The notes under the pieces were generated by a model that worked only from the letters and a program-made list of their open reading frames with translations, was not told where the DNA came from and did not search any database. A DNA stretch of 64,000 bases from Prosopocoilus inquinatus. Lineage: Eukaryota; Arthropoda; Insecta; Coleoptera; Lucanidae. The position numbers were made by a program, and so were the translations under genes. The stretch is taken from contig CM069875.1 in NCBI GenBank assembly GCA_036172665.1, forward strand, positions 23,591,806 through 23,655,805, read 5' to 3'. This document shows, in pieces, positions 22,643 to 34,739 of this stretch (its first letter is position 1; each line of letters starts with the position of its first letter).

Positions 22643-23857
22643 GTGACGTCGAGTCCTTTCTGGTAAAATTTAGGAATACAGTTTTTCCGTTCTTTACAGC
22701 GAACTGCTCGGAAAATCTCGCCCCAGTGTCGTTTGATTTGAGGGACATTCTTCGTGTGTAGGATCCGAGTAAACATTTCCGTTTTTGCCAGTGACCAAAA
22801 TTAATCGATCGTTAGGCACTGTGGTACACACTTCGTACCGAATTTTGTCAGTTTACAAAAAGGCTGTAATTGAGTTTGCATAAATGACAGAATGCCATCC
22901 ATGTCAGAATAAACTCTCCGGCAGCGGAATTTTCCTGATACATCAAACGCTATTTGTTACTAACTCTACTTTCGAGAATAGAGTACAATGGAAATATGCT
23001 GTTTAGTTTCATCTGTGAGCTCTCCCATTTCCACTTCCCACAAATGTTGCCATCTGAGGATACCGATAGCTTATACAGCTCTCGGCAGTTTTTGGCTTAG
23101 ACAGGCTACCACCTTCTATCCATTTACTGACTGCTGAAGAATGCCAACATTTTTACGATCACCGGTGCTTGTCCGAATGACAATTTAGCAATGGCCTGTC
23201 GAGTTGACAGATTTGACCATTTGGTGAATGCTACTTGTCTTCTCCACCTTGAAAACTCCGCAAAGTATATGTTCTTGGATTTAGTGATTTTTGCTTTCGG
23301 TATGTTTAATCATATATAAAGCAACACACCTCTTTGGGCTTCATCTTGCTTCATTTTGTTTTATTCGTTGGCGGAGCTGGAGTTGACAAGTTGAGACAAT
23401 AAACCTGATTCGCACCTTAATATCCGTTCCTTCCTCCTTGGAACTACAGAATCCGTTTTCATTTCAAGTACGTATGTAGTAGTATGTAGAGGAGGAAAGT
23501 TTTGTAGAATTTCCACAAGTGCGTTTGACGTTGTTCCTTCCCGTCGCCCCACTTAAATATACTAACGAAGCAAGTCTTTGAATCTTGGGTCACTCTAAAT
23601 CTAATTCACTCTCTTCAACTTTTGGGCATCATATTAAGAGTAATACTGCATGTGTCAATATAAGTCTAATCAATCCGAGCACGACACTTGGCCTTAAAGC
23701 CCACGTTTTGTTATCTATTACCGAGTACCGATTAGCTTCCGATTGTTGTATCAGTATGTACATCATTGCACTTAATCTTTGAGTCTAGTGTTTTTCCCAC
23801 ACAGTTATTCTCGGGTTGGTTTGAAAATTTGATTTTTTATCTATCACAATATAAGTT
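22643..23857. other. GC-richer stretch with broken minus-strand frames
   Basis: Between about 22650 and 23560 base composition is more balanced than the surroundings, and several short minus-strand frames follow one another (for example 22531-22776 and 23361-23552). This looks like a decayed coding sequence, probably an old transposable element. I could not assign a family. Confidence 0.35.
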
Positions 23858-23990
23858 GGAACCAGTTGGCGTTGCAGGAAGCAGTCAACTTAGAGTAGAA
23901 AAAGAACTACTCTTTTCGATTTGGCAAATTGAAAAGAGGAGTTCTTTTTCTACCCTAAGTTGACTGCCTCCTGTAACGCCAACTGATTCC
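23858..23990. mobile_element. Foldback element with 60-bp arms and 13-bp loop
   Basis: Arms 23858-23917 and 23931-23990 are almost perfect reverse complements (GGAACCAGTTGGCGTT facing AACGCCAACTGATTCC). A TAAGTT hexamer occurs on both sides (23852-23857 and 23992-23997) and could be a target duplication. There is no coding capacity. RNA from either strand would form a long hairpin. Confidence 0.8.
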
Positions 23991-23999
23991 TTAAGTTCG

Positions 24000-25815
24000 C
24001 AATCGCGATGAGATTCTATTTTACAATACAAGATGATACACTCATAGGTTTCTTTGAATTGATAGATAAACTACCTTTACTAATCCTAGGTAGACAGGGT
24101 ATTCATTTAGGCACTGTTACACACGCTTTCCTAACTGTTATTCTAACATCTGGATATGTTAAAATTCACTTGATAGCAGTCGCGTTCCTTTTGCACCGAT
24201 TCTGAGATAATCTTGCTTCATCTCCCTTCCGTTACTCAAATTACGCGTTTCTTTACTTGCAAGGGAGGAAACCTACTTGAGGAAGTCGCTTCCCCCCCTT
24301 ACCAATTTCATGGAATCGCGAACCCTTCATCAGTAGTGAGTGTTCGTCCCTCAGTAGCAGGGGAAATTAATCATATGTTACTAAAAGTTTTTTTCTTGAA
24401 GAAGTCATTAAAAAATATTTCATTTAATTGAAAGAAACCCGTTTCAAACATCCTTAAATGACTTTTAACGTATTTTTTACATGTGTCGTCTTTGAAGTTT
24501 TGACATCTTGACGTAAGAACTTCCTCAGTTTTCATTCATTTTTACGTGAGCTGAGCTACTCATCTCAACTAGTCTAAGCTCAGCTTATTTGTATAATAAT
24601 ACAATACTTAACGTTGTACTTTGTAATTCTTTAAACTGCTTTAATGCACATGGTAATAGTGCAAGCGTATTCAATTTCGAAGGCGGAATATCTTCTTCGT
24701 CCTAAGTTGGTACTAAAGCACTGACTTAGGTACATTTTTATATCATGAATACGAAGTCCGCGCTTTAGTTATTACTTCTAAATATACTATGACAAAAAAA
24801 ATAGTTAATGATATGACTTTTTATGGCTTTATTAAAATAAAGACGCCGCTGATTAATTTGAAAAGATAACACTAACTACATTAAGTACTCGGTATATTTT
24901 ATCTGGACTGTAAATTTCAACAAAATCAAGTACTTGCTGCAATAAAACGATTCTTTTCGACACAGAAAGATTAAAACGCTTTTGCTTTATTACCGAAGTT
25001 TCAATTTTACTTAACATCTTTCAGCGTGCAAGATTTATGGCCGCGTTTCGAACGTGAATTTCGTTTTCCTCTCGACAATAAATAAACAAAACGACACTCA
25101 TGAAAACAGTAAATTTTAAAGTCATAGAATATTCTATCGACGTTAATTTACATTTCCGCGTTCCACCCGTTTTAATTTGCGAAGCTCGCCAAATTGTTGA
25201 AAATAAATTTGTAAATGTGTAAATTAGGAAGTCGAAAAATAATATTCTTAATTTAGTTTGTTTACGAGTTGAATTTTGCTTAATTCTTAGATAAAAAATT
25301 GCAATAAATTTATCATAAAAAATAAATATAAACAGAGTCGTATAAAAGTTCAAAGCAACTGTTACTTGTGTTTTTATTGCCTTATTTTTATTAATCGAAG
25401 TAAATGGGCACGTCAGATATATTTACAAAATATAGTGGATATGGCTTTAAATGATATTTACTCTCAAAAAGATTAAATAAATATTTTAAGTTTTTTTTTC
25501 TAGAAGAATATTAATTTCACGTTTATAAAAACTTAATTAGGCATACTAAATAAATCCGTCCAGGCATTTTAGTTTATTCTTTAAAATACGATGTTTTTGA
25601 ACCTGTATAATTGTGGACTTGGCAACTAACTTGCTTATAATTTTTGTATGTCGAAATTAGTTGAACTATGAATTTTATTTATTTGTTTATTTGTCGAAAA
25701 CATAGTTCTCTCAGCTTCAATTCTATTTTCTTGTACTTTATTGTTATTATTACCTGATTAAAAATAACAGTATTGTATTAAAAAACATATAATTATTTTT
25801 TCTGACGACTAGAAA
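24000..25815. other. AT-rich non-coding stretch
   Basis: No gene or known repeat is recognised. The 110-codon minus-strand frame at 25021-25353 is compositionally typical of random AT-rich sequence. Confidence 0.45.
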
Positions 25816-25819
25816 AAAT

Positions 25820-26110
25820 GAGACGTAAGTCGACGTTTTGCTGTGTGTTTGATATCTTCAGGAAAATAATAAATAAACAAGTTGTCAAGGAGAACTAAAT
25901 AAGAGTAAAGTAATCAAAGGAAACTAAACAAAATATTGGATTTATTTTTTGACAGATGAGGTAAGTAAGTTTATATTATGTTTAAAAAATCCAAAAAGCT
26001 CCAGAATATACTCAAGTTGGCAAAATATGTGCGTTTATCAACATAATTTGCAGATATTTTATAATTTTGCACATCTTTGCAGATACTCTTAATGCTCTTA
26101 CTTGTTTGTT
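25820..26110 (-). mobile_element. Second PLE copy: only the extreme 3' end
   Basis: The minus strand reads RRFIEMCKI-like, VDKRTYFANL and FWSFLDFLN, matching the last ~45 residues of the element at 20122, then a stop. The 3' region with ACAAGTTGTCAAGGA follows, then a decayed hammerhead-like motif (CTGAAGA...CAAAACGTCGAC, about 25830-25863). The two copies differ at many positions, so this one is older. Only about 290 bp was retained, a severe 5' truncation. Confidence 0.78.
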
Positions 26111-26114
26111 TGCC

Positions 26115-27750
26115 CGTCTAGTTATTAAAAGGTGGTTAAAACATATTACGTCGCAATCCAACTTTTACTTTTTTTAATTTTACACAGTCCTAGTGTAACG
26201 AACGCGGGTTACTTTTCTACTAAATTTAGGGATGGACAGCCTTAATGCTTTCCTAAAACTCTTGACCTCTGAACCACCCCCGATATAGAAAACTCAATCT
26301 GTTGTTTTGACCAACCATTGGAAAGCACCCTTGGCCACCTTTGGAAAGCCATTTTCTTATTTAGTAACTAATGTGACTTAAAGGCCAAAAATATACTTTC
26401 AAGGGTGTTTTCCTCGAAATGGAACAGTGCCGTTATAATTGCCTGAAAATTGTCAAATTCTCCACCCTTGTTGTCTCTCTCCTTTCCAAGATTTCCTCTG
26501 CGGAATTCTTGATGAAGGTAGTTAAAGAACTTAAAATTAGTGAAATCAAAGAGAATGATAATTTTAACAAATATATTGAAACAAAAAATAAACAAACAAA
26601 ATAATAACCAGTACCATGTATAAAGTTTACAAAATAATCCTTTTATAATTGCTAAAACGCTATACATAAGAAAACAAAACTTTACAAAAGATAATGATAA
26701 AAATAGAGAGAAAGGCAAGGATTGAACTATCGTTTGCAGTGATTAGTTATTCAAGCGGTATATTAGCTTACCAAACTGAATAAAATTTTCTTCTCGTAAT
26801 CCAATCAGTAAGGAAACACAATGATTTTATATAAAGCAAATGAAAATACTCTGTTCGGAACGCTTTTAAATACGTAAAAATTCACTTCGCGGGGGAAGCG
26901 TTTGCCAGCCGTTCACGAATTTTAAACTTCAAATGATTATCATTTTTATGAACTTTGACGATTTTCCCCCGTGTACCTGTGACAAGCCTAGACGCTTTCA
27001 ACGGCTAGATGGCGTGACGTTTTGCGTTGTTTTACTGAACTTCTCACGGCTTCAAACCGAAGTCTTGGATGCTGAATCGACATAACGTTCCAAATTAAAC
27101 AGAAATTGAAACATAAAGATTTTATAAAACAGAAATCATCTTTTTGCCGTGGAAAGGACTGTGTAAGCAGATCCCACAGTACTTATCATACTTGATACGG
27201 AAATGAATTTTCGTTTCTTTATACGTATCGAAATTTTCGAATTCTTACACTAGTGAAAGGTGACTCACGTTGTTTGTTTGTTGTTTTTCTTTTTCATATA
27301 AATCAGTTTTGAAATAAAATATGGATATGGAGTATAATAGATTTGTCCCATTTGCAATTTCTGACTACAGTTTATTTTTTCTTATAGGCGGTAGCGCGCA
27401 AAATTGTAAAAGAATTGAGTTCTTCTATTGGTCAGTTATTTGTTATTTTCTTAAAATGAAACTAATTAAATTATAAAAATAAAAATTAGCAACAATTGGG
27501 GTCAACAATTTTTTGAAAAAAGAAAAAATAGACTATGGCACGGAATCGTCAAAATCAGCTGTCCAGTAAAGTAGTGGCCGACTTTAACTGCAGCATAAAG
27601 TGTACGACTTTGCTGAGTGCGTGCTTTGGACGGTTTCGAACCATTCAAAATCTGCGAATGCACTATTTACCTGCCACTTTTCTGCGGCCTCCGATGCGAT
27701 GCATTGAATTGTTATTGAGCAGGAGGGGAAGGAGTGCAATGCGAGCGTTC
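26115..27750. other. Non-coding stretch
   Basis: No family is recognised. The 116-codon minus-strand frame at 26368-26718 is a run of hydrophobic and low-complexity residues and is not credible as a gene. Confidence 0.45.
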
Positions 27751-27754
27751 CCAC

Positions 27755-27845
27755 ATTATGAGCGAGGCTGATACAGTCCCGAGTACTAAATTTACGTACC
27801 GTTCGCGGACCGAGTGACCTGAATTATTTTCCTTGATTATAAGCA
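27755..27845. repeat. Dispersed short repeat D, copy 1
   Basis: Shares with 38572-38660 and 61717-61802 the ordered blocks GATACAGTCC, AGTACTAAATTT, CGTAC, GCGGACCGAGTG and TGAATTATTTTCCTTG. Three copies in one window indicate a dispersed family of about 85 bp, probably a non-autonomous element. Confidence 0.6.
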
Positions 27846-28951
27846 AACACTTTGGTAAGAGTCACTTGCTACATATAATGTTTGTTGAATCAAACTTTGA
27901 TCATACAAATTTAATGAGAACAAATAATGAACAACAACAATACACGTGCGAACGGTATAGCATTACGTTATGGTATAGGGAAACGGCGCGCCTTCTCAAG
28001 AGACTAGAACGTACGAAGGCCTGCTTCGCCTTTTTAGCGTTTGTAATCGCTTACTTTACCGCAACAACCGGTAGATAGTAACGTTTTTTGTGTAATTCTC
28101 ATAGAAAAAAATAGAACTACGTTAAACAAAACACGTACATATTTTATAAGTCCACACTGAAATATTAATTGTTTCAGGATAACAGCACAATCGATATTGC
28201 CTTACATGAACATGTGATTAATTTTTAAAACGTAATAAATATTAACGAAACTAGTTTATTTTCACTTTAGACTTTACAGAACTATTGATTTGACTTCATG
28301 TGTATTCAGCTTTTTTTATTCAGTACTTTATAATATGTGATGTGTGTATTACTCGATCTTTGTCCAACTTTTTTTTTTTAATATTTATCTCTTAATTGTC
28401 TGTAACCTACGACTACTAACAACATTTATTCGTATGTTTATTGAACTAGACTTAAGGTTTATTCATTTCTCACCATTGACTAATTCCTGTAGAATCAATT
28501 ATCTCTATAATTGTAACTACGGAAATAAGTCCACGATTAAAGTTAATGAAAGATGAAAATACTAGCCCTTATGGTACAATTTTTAGAAAAAGGGTACATT
28601 AAAATTAATTTTCTTCTATTTGATTTAATTCAATCAAAACAGTCTTGCAGATAATCTTATGTGCAGGAAAACTAACAGAGAAATCATTGAAATATCAAAG
28701 TTATCGCGACCGTACACTCCCTAACGATCTTTGAAGCTAACTCTAGTATTAGTGCTTTTTTATTTTAACTCTTCATAATATGATCTATGCTAAACGACCA
28801 AATCCAGCTGGACGTTTTCTTCAAAAGCCACTCGTTCTAATGCAAGCATATTTACCGTGTCAAGTTTCATTTAAATTCGAACAAATATTTAACCCTTCCT
28901 TTCTCTTCGGAGTGTTTGTTCAAAATTAACCACATTTGTTTTTCGTTGCAG

Positions 28952-29074
28952 GTTACTCGAGTGGCTAGGTTATGCTGGGCAGTTCCCCAGGGCCAGGGGG
29001 TCCCTCGCAAAGAGGGGGACTTTGGCCCATCGCCCCTGCTTCTGCGCCTTCGGCCACGAGCTTCACAACCGACG
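28952..29074 (+). CDS. Candidate internal exon (123 bp), product unknown
   Basis: A GC-rich island in AT-rich DNA, preceded by a pyrimidine-rich tract and an acceptor (TTTTTCGTTGCAG) and followed by a good donor (GACG|GTGAGT). Length 123 is a multiple of three. Two of the three phases are open: phase 0 starts VTRVARLCWAV and the phase with one leading base starts LLEWLGYAGQF. The third reads YSSG then stop. I recognise neither protein. The interior forms a strong hairpin (GGGCCA and GTCCCTC facing GAGGG and TGGCCC), so a structured or non-coding exon is an alternative. A pseudo-exon cannot be excluded. Confidence 0.4.
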
Positions 29075-29079
29075 GTGAG

Positions 29080-29840
29080 TGTGTGACTAATCCGTCTCTG
29101 CATTTTTGCTATCCTGGAAGGCGTAAGATTGCTAATTAATTCGGCCTTTAATCGATTATTATTATTATTCTCGCCGATTATTCCATGAAACCGAAAAGAT
29201 AATTAATTCAGTGGTCGATTAGTAAACATCAGTTATTATAGTCCCAACCATGAAAGTGTGTGGTGTTAATTCAGGTAACTGAAAAATTTCTGGAAAAATT
29301 ATGTAATGTTATTTTACATGTAATTACGGAAAATATTGTGAAATAGAATTATTAAAAAAATGTGTGGTGACTAAATGTGAAATCATTTTATTATTTTATT
29401 GAAAACACATAACAAATTATTTATTTAATGGTGCAGTGTATTTGAACTCTATTGATTTTGTTTCATTTGAGTTTATTGAAATATTTACTTTATTTTGAAC
29501 AACTAAAATATGTATTAATGATTTAAAAAAATAAAATCGTTTTGTCAGAATATTCGAGCATTTATAATCGAAAATGAATCTCTTTAAGAATAGAATGTGT
29601 TGTGCAGAGCGAGCAAATGACCAACGTCATTATCAACGTCAATGTTTGCGTCATTATCAGTTACCAGTCATCGATTTAGAAATACATACAAATAACATTT
29701 GCTTCGTTTTCAATAGGCTACCCCTATGTCAGCCTTAAATGAAGTGTTTAATCAAAAGGCTCGTTTTGATAGGTCAAACTGTTTAAATATGAAGTTGAAA
29801 GCTCCAGCAAGTACAGAATTTCGAAGAAGATTTTGCACAG
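29080..29840. other. AT-rich stretch after the exon candidate
   Basis: Contains several ATTA/TAAT-rich clusters at 29128-29225 (GCTAATTAATTCGGCC, GATAATTAATTCAG) that would suit homeodomain-type binding. No other structure is evident. Confidence 0.35.
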
Positions 29841-29844
29841 TTTT

Positions 29845-29935
29845 TAATAATAGTAATAATAATACTTTATTACAAAAAAAGTACAGGGTTGAAAAACGAC
29901 AACCTAGAAAGATATCATAATAATAAAATAATAAT
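29845..29935 (-). mobile_element. Probable LINE 3' tail
   Basis: On the minus strand, AAAGTACAGGGTTG-complementary sequence with a TAATAAAGT-type end is followed by an (ATT)n-like run. It resembles the tail of the LINE at 62990, which also ends in an (ATT)n run. No coding part remains. This is inferred from the tail form only. Confidence 0.4.
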
Positions 29936-31200
29936 AAAAATATTAAGTAACAAGTAAATTCATAATTTACCTACAAGCACATATACAGGGTCATTCACGT
30001 AGAATGCAATAGTAAATATCTCAGTAGATGCAAATGCAAGTTGTTAAGTTGATTTTATTAATTTTTTTAGATGGAATCAAGAGCTCTACTAACACTTAGA
30101 ATCAAATATGTGTTTTCATTCTCCGTTGAACAGGAAGCACATGGAACTTTTGTTTATCAAATACCATAATATATTTTTTACATAAATATCTGTTTAAAAG
30201 TAGTTTCATTCGTGAAACGCCCCCTCTCTTTTTTCGCGAATGGATAATGCTTGTGATCCTCTTCAATGCTACCACAGGATTTCAGTATGTAATCCAGTTT
30301 TTTTTTTTTTTATTTTTTTACAACTTTACTCTGAAATCAATAATAATGAGTTATTTACGGTATCTTATGTTAATTCCTTTAACACAATTCGGAAGAAACA
30401 TGGATAATATCAATGTTTAGATATGATTGCAGACTTTTATTACATTGTAATTATCGTATTATCTCGTAATACTATTTTTTTTTGTTATAGTTAACAGTAA
30501 TTAATGTTTTTGCATGGATTCATTACACAGCCCAACACATATTTTGGTGCCTGCGATTTTAAGTGTTTGTAAGTAATTTTGGGGTGCAGAATAAAAAAAT
30601 ATCATTAGATTTAGTCTGACAGGTCAACTTTCCGAGATGCAACATATTCACCCTTATTTGAATAAATATCATAAACGTTCCATTTTTTATTTCTATATTT
30701 GATACAAAAAAGTGTCAAGAATATTTGTTTGAAACTTCAAAAGTCTACAACATAAAATATAATCAGTACCAAAATCTAACCGTCCTGAAGATATTTTGGG
30801 TTGAATGGTAAAAGTGTTTTTAAGTTAGTGGCACTGTATGTCAAAAAGTACAGCTGATAGAGAAAACTGTGTCCATTTTCTTTTGTGGACTCAGTTATAG
30901 TACTTAAGTTTTAATTAAGTAACTGGCATTCATTCGTAATAAATAGGGTTAAGAAGACTGCTTTTCTCTTTCTGACGTGAACGTCGTGTGAATTAGTTCG
31001 TACACTTTTATACGATTTGACCTAATAAAATAATGTTAAGCAAATCATATTTTATTTTGAAAGATGCTGTATGTGATCACCACCTGCATCAAAACATTTT
31101 AATATTCATCGTATCAGCGCATTTGACACATTTTCCAGCGTCTGAGGAGTGTTATTTTTTCAATTTTATCTCTTATATTCTGTCGAAGTTTATTTATAGC
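29936..31200. other. Non-coding stretch
   Basis: A TACAGGGT motif at 29984 is a possible transposon end without a recognised partner. No gene is visible. Confidence 0.4.
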
Positions 31201-31201
31201 C

Positions 31202-31430
31202 GTTTGCACCATGTCTAGTTAAAAATTAAACCAGGTTTAACAGTAAACCCAGTTTGCACTGCGGCTTAAACTGTAGTTAAAAACTCGCCAAACCAACTCA
31301 ATTTAATCCGCCGTCCGTGATGGTTTAACGTTGAGTTGGTTTAGCGAGTTTTTAACTACGGTTTAAGCCGCAGTGCAAACTGGGTTTACTGTTAAACCTG
31401 GTTTAATATTTAGCTAGACATGGTGCAAAC
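31202..31430. mobile_element. Near-perfect foldback MITE (about 100-bp arms)
   Basis: The left arm 31202-31301 (GTTTGCACCATGTCTAG...) and right arm 31331-31430 (...CTAGACATGGTGCAAAC) pair almost completely around a ~30-bp loop. Inner blocks TTAAACCAGGTTTAAC and GTTTGCACTGCGGCTTAA are themselves symmetric or repeated. The short distance and high arm identity mark a young palindromic MITE. I could not fix its target duplication. Confidence 0.85.
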
Positions 31431-32379
31431 TGCCATTAAATCATTAATGGGAACAAAAAATATAGAGTTTTTAAGGTATGACTATCGCAAGGAATTAAAT
31501 CGCAAGATCTTCGTAGAGAAGCAGATATTGCATTTCGGCTGAATAACACAGTTGTCAAAGTATTCGTGTAGTAATGAAAGAGGTTCTGCTATGCAATGAC
31601 GAGATGCACTATCCTGCTAAAAATAGCCTTGTTGAAGTTCGTCGTCGTGTAATTCCATTAACTAGCACGTGACTCAACGTAAAAATGCCTCATCCGTAAA
31701 AAAAATATAATCGCAAGATATTCTCATTATTTGATACAGTGTATTTAAGAACAATTCGGAAAAGTGTGACAATTGCGGAAGATTAGATGGCAATAATTCT
31801 TGAACTGTTCTCTCCCAGTAATCATAACGAACTCACGAGGCTACGACATCGCCCGTACGAACCTAGCTACCTAACTCAGTCTGTATATATCTGCGCATAT
31901 TTCACCTAAATTCCATCTAAGTTAATCAAACTAACCGATATTGCTTCCCCGATTAATCAATTTACACATACCGCCAATTCCGATCTAGTGCATTGTTTTG
32001 TAATCGATTTTCCCCTCATTTCTTATTTCTATTTCACTTGATACAGAGAATATGAGCCTTTTGTTTCGATGCAGCTTTTAAATATATTCAGTTCTTCTCT
32101 AGATGGCAGCCATTACCCCACTTCGTCCGAATAACGACCATAAACCTGGTTCCTTCTGACAGTGAAAAACGATGAAAGCACTCTGAGTAAAATTACACGA
32201 GAAAAATTCATTGCACATGATTTTTAATGCAACTTGTACAAGTCAACTTTGTAGCGAAATTTCGCGGAACCTCGTGTGTTCGTAGATAATTTACGATGCA
32301 CCATCTGTTGATATTTGCTGCCAACAAAACAGCAACAGCACCGGTGCATTCCCCGTGTTGCACGAAATATATTGTAACG

Positions 32380-32760
32380 ATTGGGCTTATATTTTCGTTC
32401 TCGCTGACGCTTTTCAGCGCACCCAAATAAACGCGTCGCGAATTAGTCGTTGTACTCGTTGTCGTCCTGCTTTTTCACTTTTAATTATCCGACGAATTGG
32501 GAGCACGCCTCCTGGCGCTTTTTTTATTAAAAGCTTTGCGCTTATTGTTTACAGGCCAATTTTTAAAATAAAAAGTATGCTGGAGATTCAGGTTAATGAA
32601 TCGTTTCATCAATTTATCAAGCTCGCACGTGAAAACGAGAGACGGCCACATTTTAAACGTAATCTGCTCTAGTTTGAATGACTTGGTCGACGAGTCTGCC
32701 TTTTAATTGCACTGCGGATTTGTCGTCATTGAGACAGGATTATTCAGTCGAGTATTACAC
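32380..32760. promoter_or_regulatory. Possible conserved non-coding element
   Basis: A 380-bp block of balanced composition with dense motif-like words (TTTTAATTATCCGAC, TTATTGTTTACAGG, GGTTAATGAATCG, TTTTAATTGCAC), no repeat character and no convincing open frame. Such texture is typical of insect developmental enhancers. This is inference only. Confidence 0.25.
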
Positions 32761-33785
32761 CGTGTCTACTTTTCTTTTTTACTTTACTAAAGATGGTATG
32801 AGGTAAGTTCCAACTGCGGTTTCTGATAAGTTTCGAACAGTCACGTTCAATAAAGATGGGCATTAACAGTCCCTACTCATTTGATGAGTACATGCTTTCA
32901 ACGGTTTCAAACTAGTCAGAATCGTTGGAACAAACTTATAATAATAGCATTAGCAGTTGTATGGATTTGGACTTCTACAGGGAAACGTACAGAGTGGACT
33001 ATTTTTAATGCTTTCACAGGGTTTCTCCAGCTATTTATGGGTATAGAAGAAAACCGTTTTGGTGACCCGATATACTTTTTGGAGGAAACAAAAGTTAGAT
33101 ATCTCGATTCGTTCGGGAAATATCGGCTGAAAACGATTTTTCCGAAAAATTATTGTCCACAATATCTCAGCTACATACATATTTGACAATATATTTTGAA
33201 GACTCAAAAACTATTTCATTCAGAAATGAACGTCGATATTACTGACATTATTATTTTTCCTAAAACTTGCACCAGTTCGGCGAAATAGATTATAACTCTA
33301 ATTTTAAAGGGAAACCGCAGTTGGCTGTTACACCAATAAACTGATGGTTAAGAAAGTTTTAAAAAATGTAGTTTTGTTGTATTTCTATAAATAACTGAGA
33401 AACCTTGTGACACCATCAAAAATGAATCACTCTGTACATCCTATGAAAATCTTCTATAATTAAATTATAAAACAGAACTATTATCAGTCAGGGGAATGCA
33501 ATTTAAAATTTTTAGATTCCTCCGAACGAATTTTCTTAGAAAAGTTCCAGATGTAGAATTCTTTCGATTAATTTTACTAATCTACGTACGCTTAAAAATT
33601 TCATGGTGATTTGAACTATATTTGTTTTGTTGTACTGTTTATGCTAGTGCAATTTACTTTTTGTTAGAAAACTTGATGCTGTAGTTATAAACACCGTTTT
33701 AGAAATTCCATTATACTGATGACAAATAAGACAAATTAGTTACAGGTGGTTTAGTTGTATAAAATGAAAATTTAGTTACTTCTGC

Positions 33786-34737
33786 CTTTTTATTAGGGAT
33801 GCACCGATATATCGACCGGTTTTTGTGATATCGGTACCGGCCTGTATCGGCCAATTTTTTACCGATAACTTGCAAAATTTCAAGAAAATCGTATTTATAT
33901 ATTTTTGAAAGTAAAACCGTCTTTGTTACAGGAATTCGATTGTTTAACAAGCAAAATTCAAAGAAAAGGCACAAAATTATTACAGACCATAAAATTCTTC
34001 CACGGCAGATGTTATTCCCGGAATAAGAGCAGGTCCGAACTATTGCTTCTCTTAAAGCATAGTTTGCAAATAGTTGAGAATTTTCTCCAGATTTAAAATA
34101 ATTAAAACATATTTAATAAATTCGATGACCCAAGGTTGTTTTTCAGCCTTAGCTCTTTTGTTAATTGAAAATGATTCATAGATTACAATTACCTTCAAGG
34201 TTTTAGCTGAAAGAAAGCCGCAGACACTTAGAATTATTTTATATTTACTTTTGTTAATTGTAATCAATATTTTTGTTGGAAGTTGACAAACGTTTCATGT
34301 ACGACAATTTGACATTTTAGAAATAAAAAAAATCTTATTTTAGAAATAAAAAAAATCTTATTTTCTTCCACTTGATCAAACCACCTGATCAATCGGAGCT
34401 TGCAAGAACTAATGACATGATTTAATCATTTGATTACCGCAGGCTTTAAATCAACGAAATGAATACTCATAAATTGTCATTTAAGTAATTTGTACCTTTA
34501 CAATTTCAAATTCGTCTACGAGGCGTTCTGGACACGATTAACGTTTAATCACTCAACCAGTTGACTTGTTGAAAGTATATTGAAAACCGCCTTTAAACGT
34601 TTTGCTACAATGCGCGATTAATCATGGAGTGCGAACATCCATTCAATATTGTTATAATTTTTAATATCCGCTAAAATATCGGCTACAATTTACCGATATA
34701 TCGGCCAGACCCTTATCGGTGCATCCCTACTTTTTAT
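33786..34737. mobile_element. Non-autonomous hAT element with perfect 8-bp target duplication
   Basis: The element proper is 33794-34729 (936 bp). Its ends are TAGGGATGCACCGATA and, inverted, TATCGGTGCATCCCTA, the form typical of hAT elements. The 8-mer CTTTTTAT flanks both ends (33786-33793 and 34730-34737), matching the 8-bp duplication hAT transposases make. Near both ends are further CCGATATATCGGCC-like subterminal repeats. The interior is AT-rich with only short meaningless frames and no transposase motif, so it would have been mobilised in trans. Confidence 0.93.
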
Positions 34738-34739
34738 AA

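Noticed and set aside
25021..25353. 110-codon minus-strand open frame
   Set aside because: Same compositional pattern. No domain and no splice or promoter context.
26368..26718. 116-codon minus-strand open frame with hydrophobic segments
   Set aside because: The residues are those of random AT-rich sequence (Phe, Ile, Leu, Lys, Asn), with no signal peptide logic or family motif.
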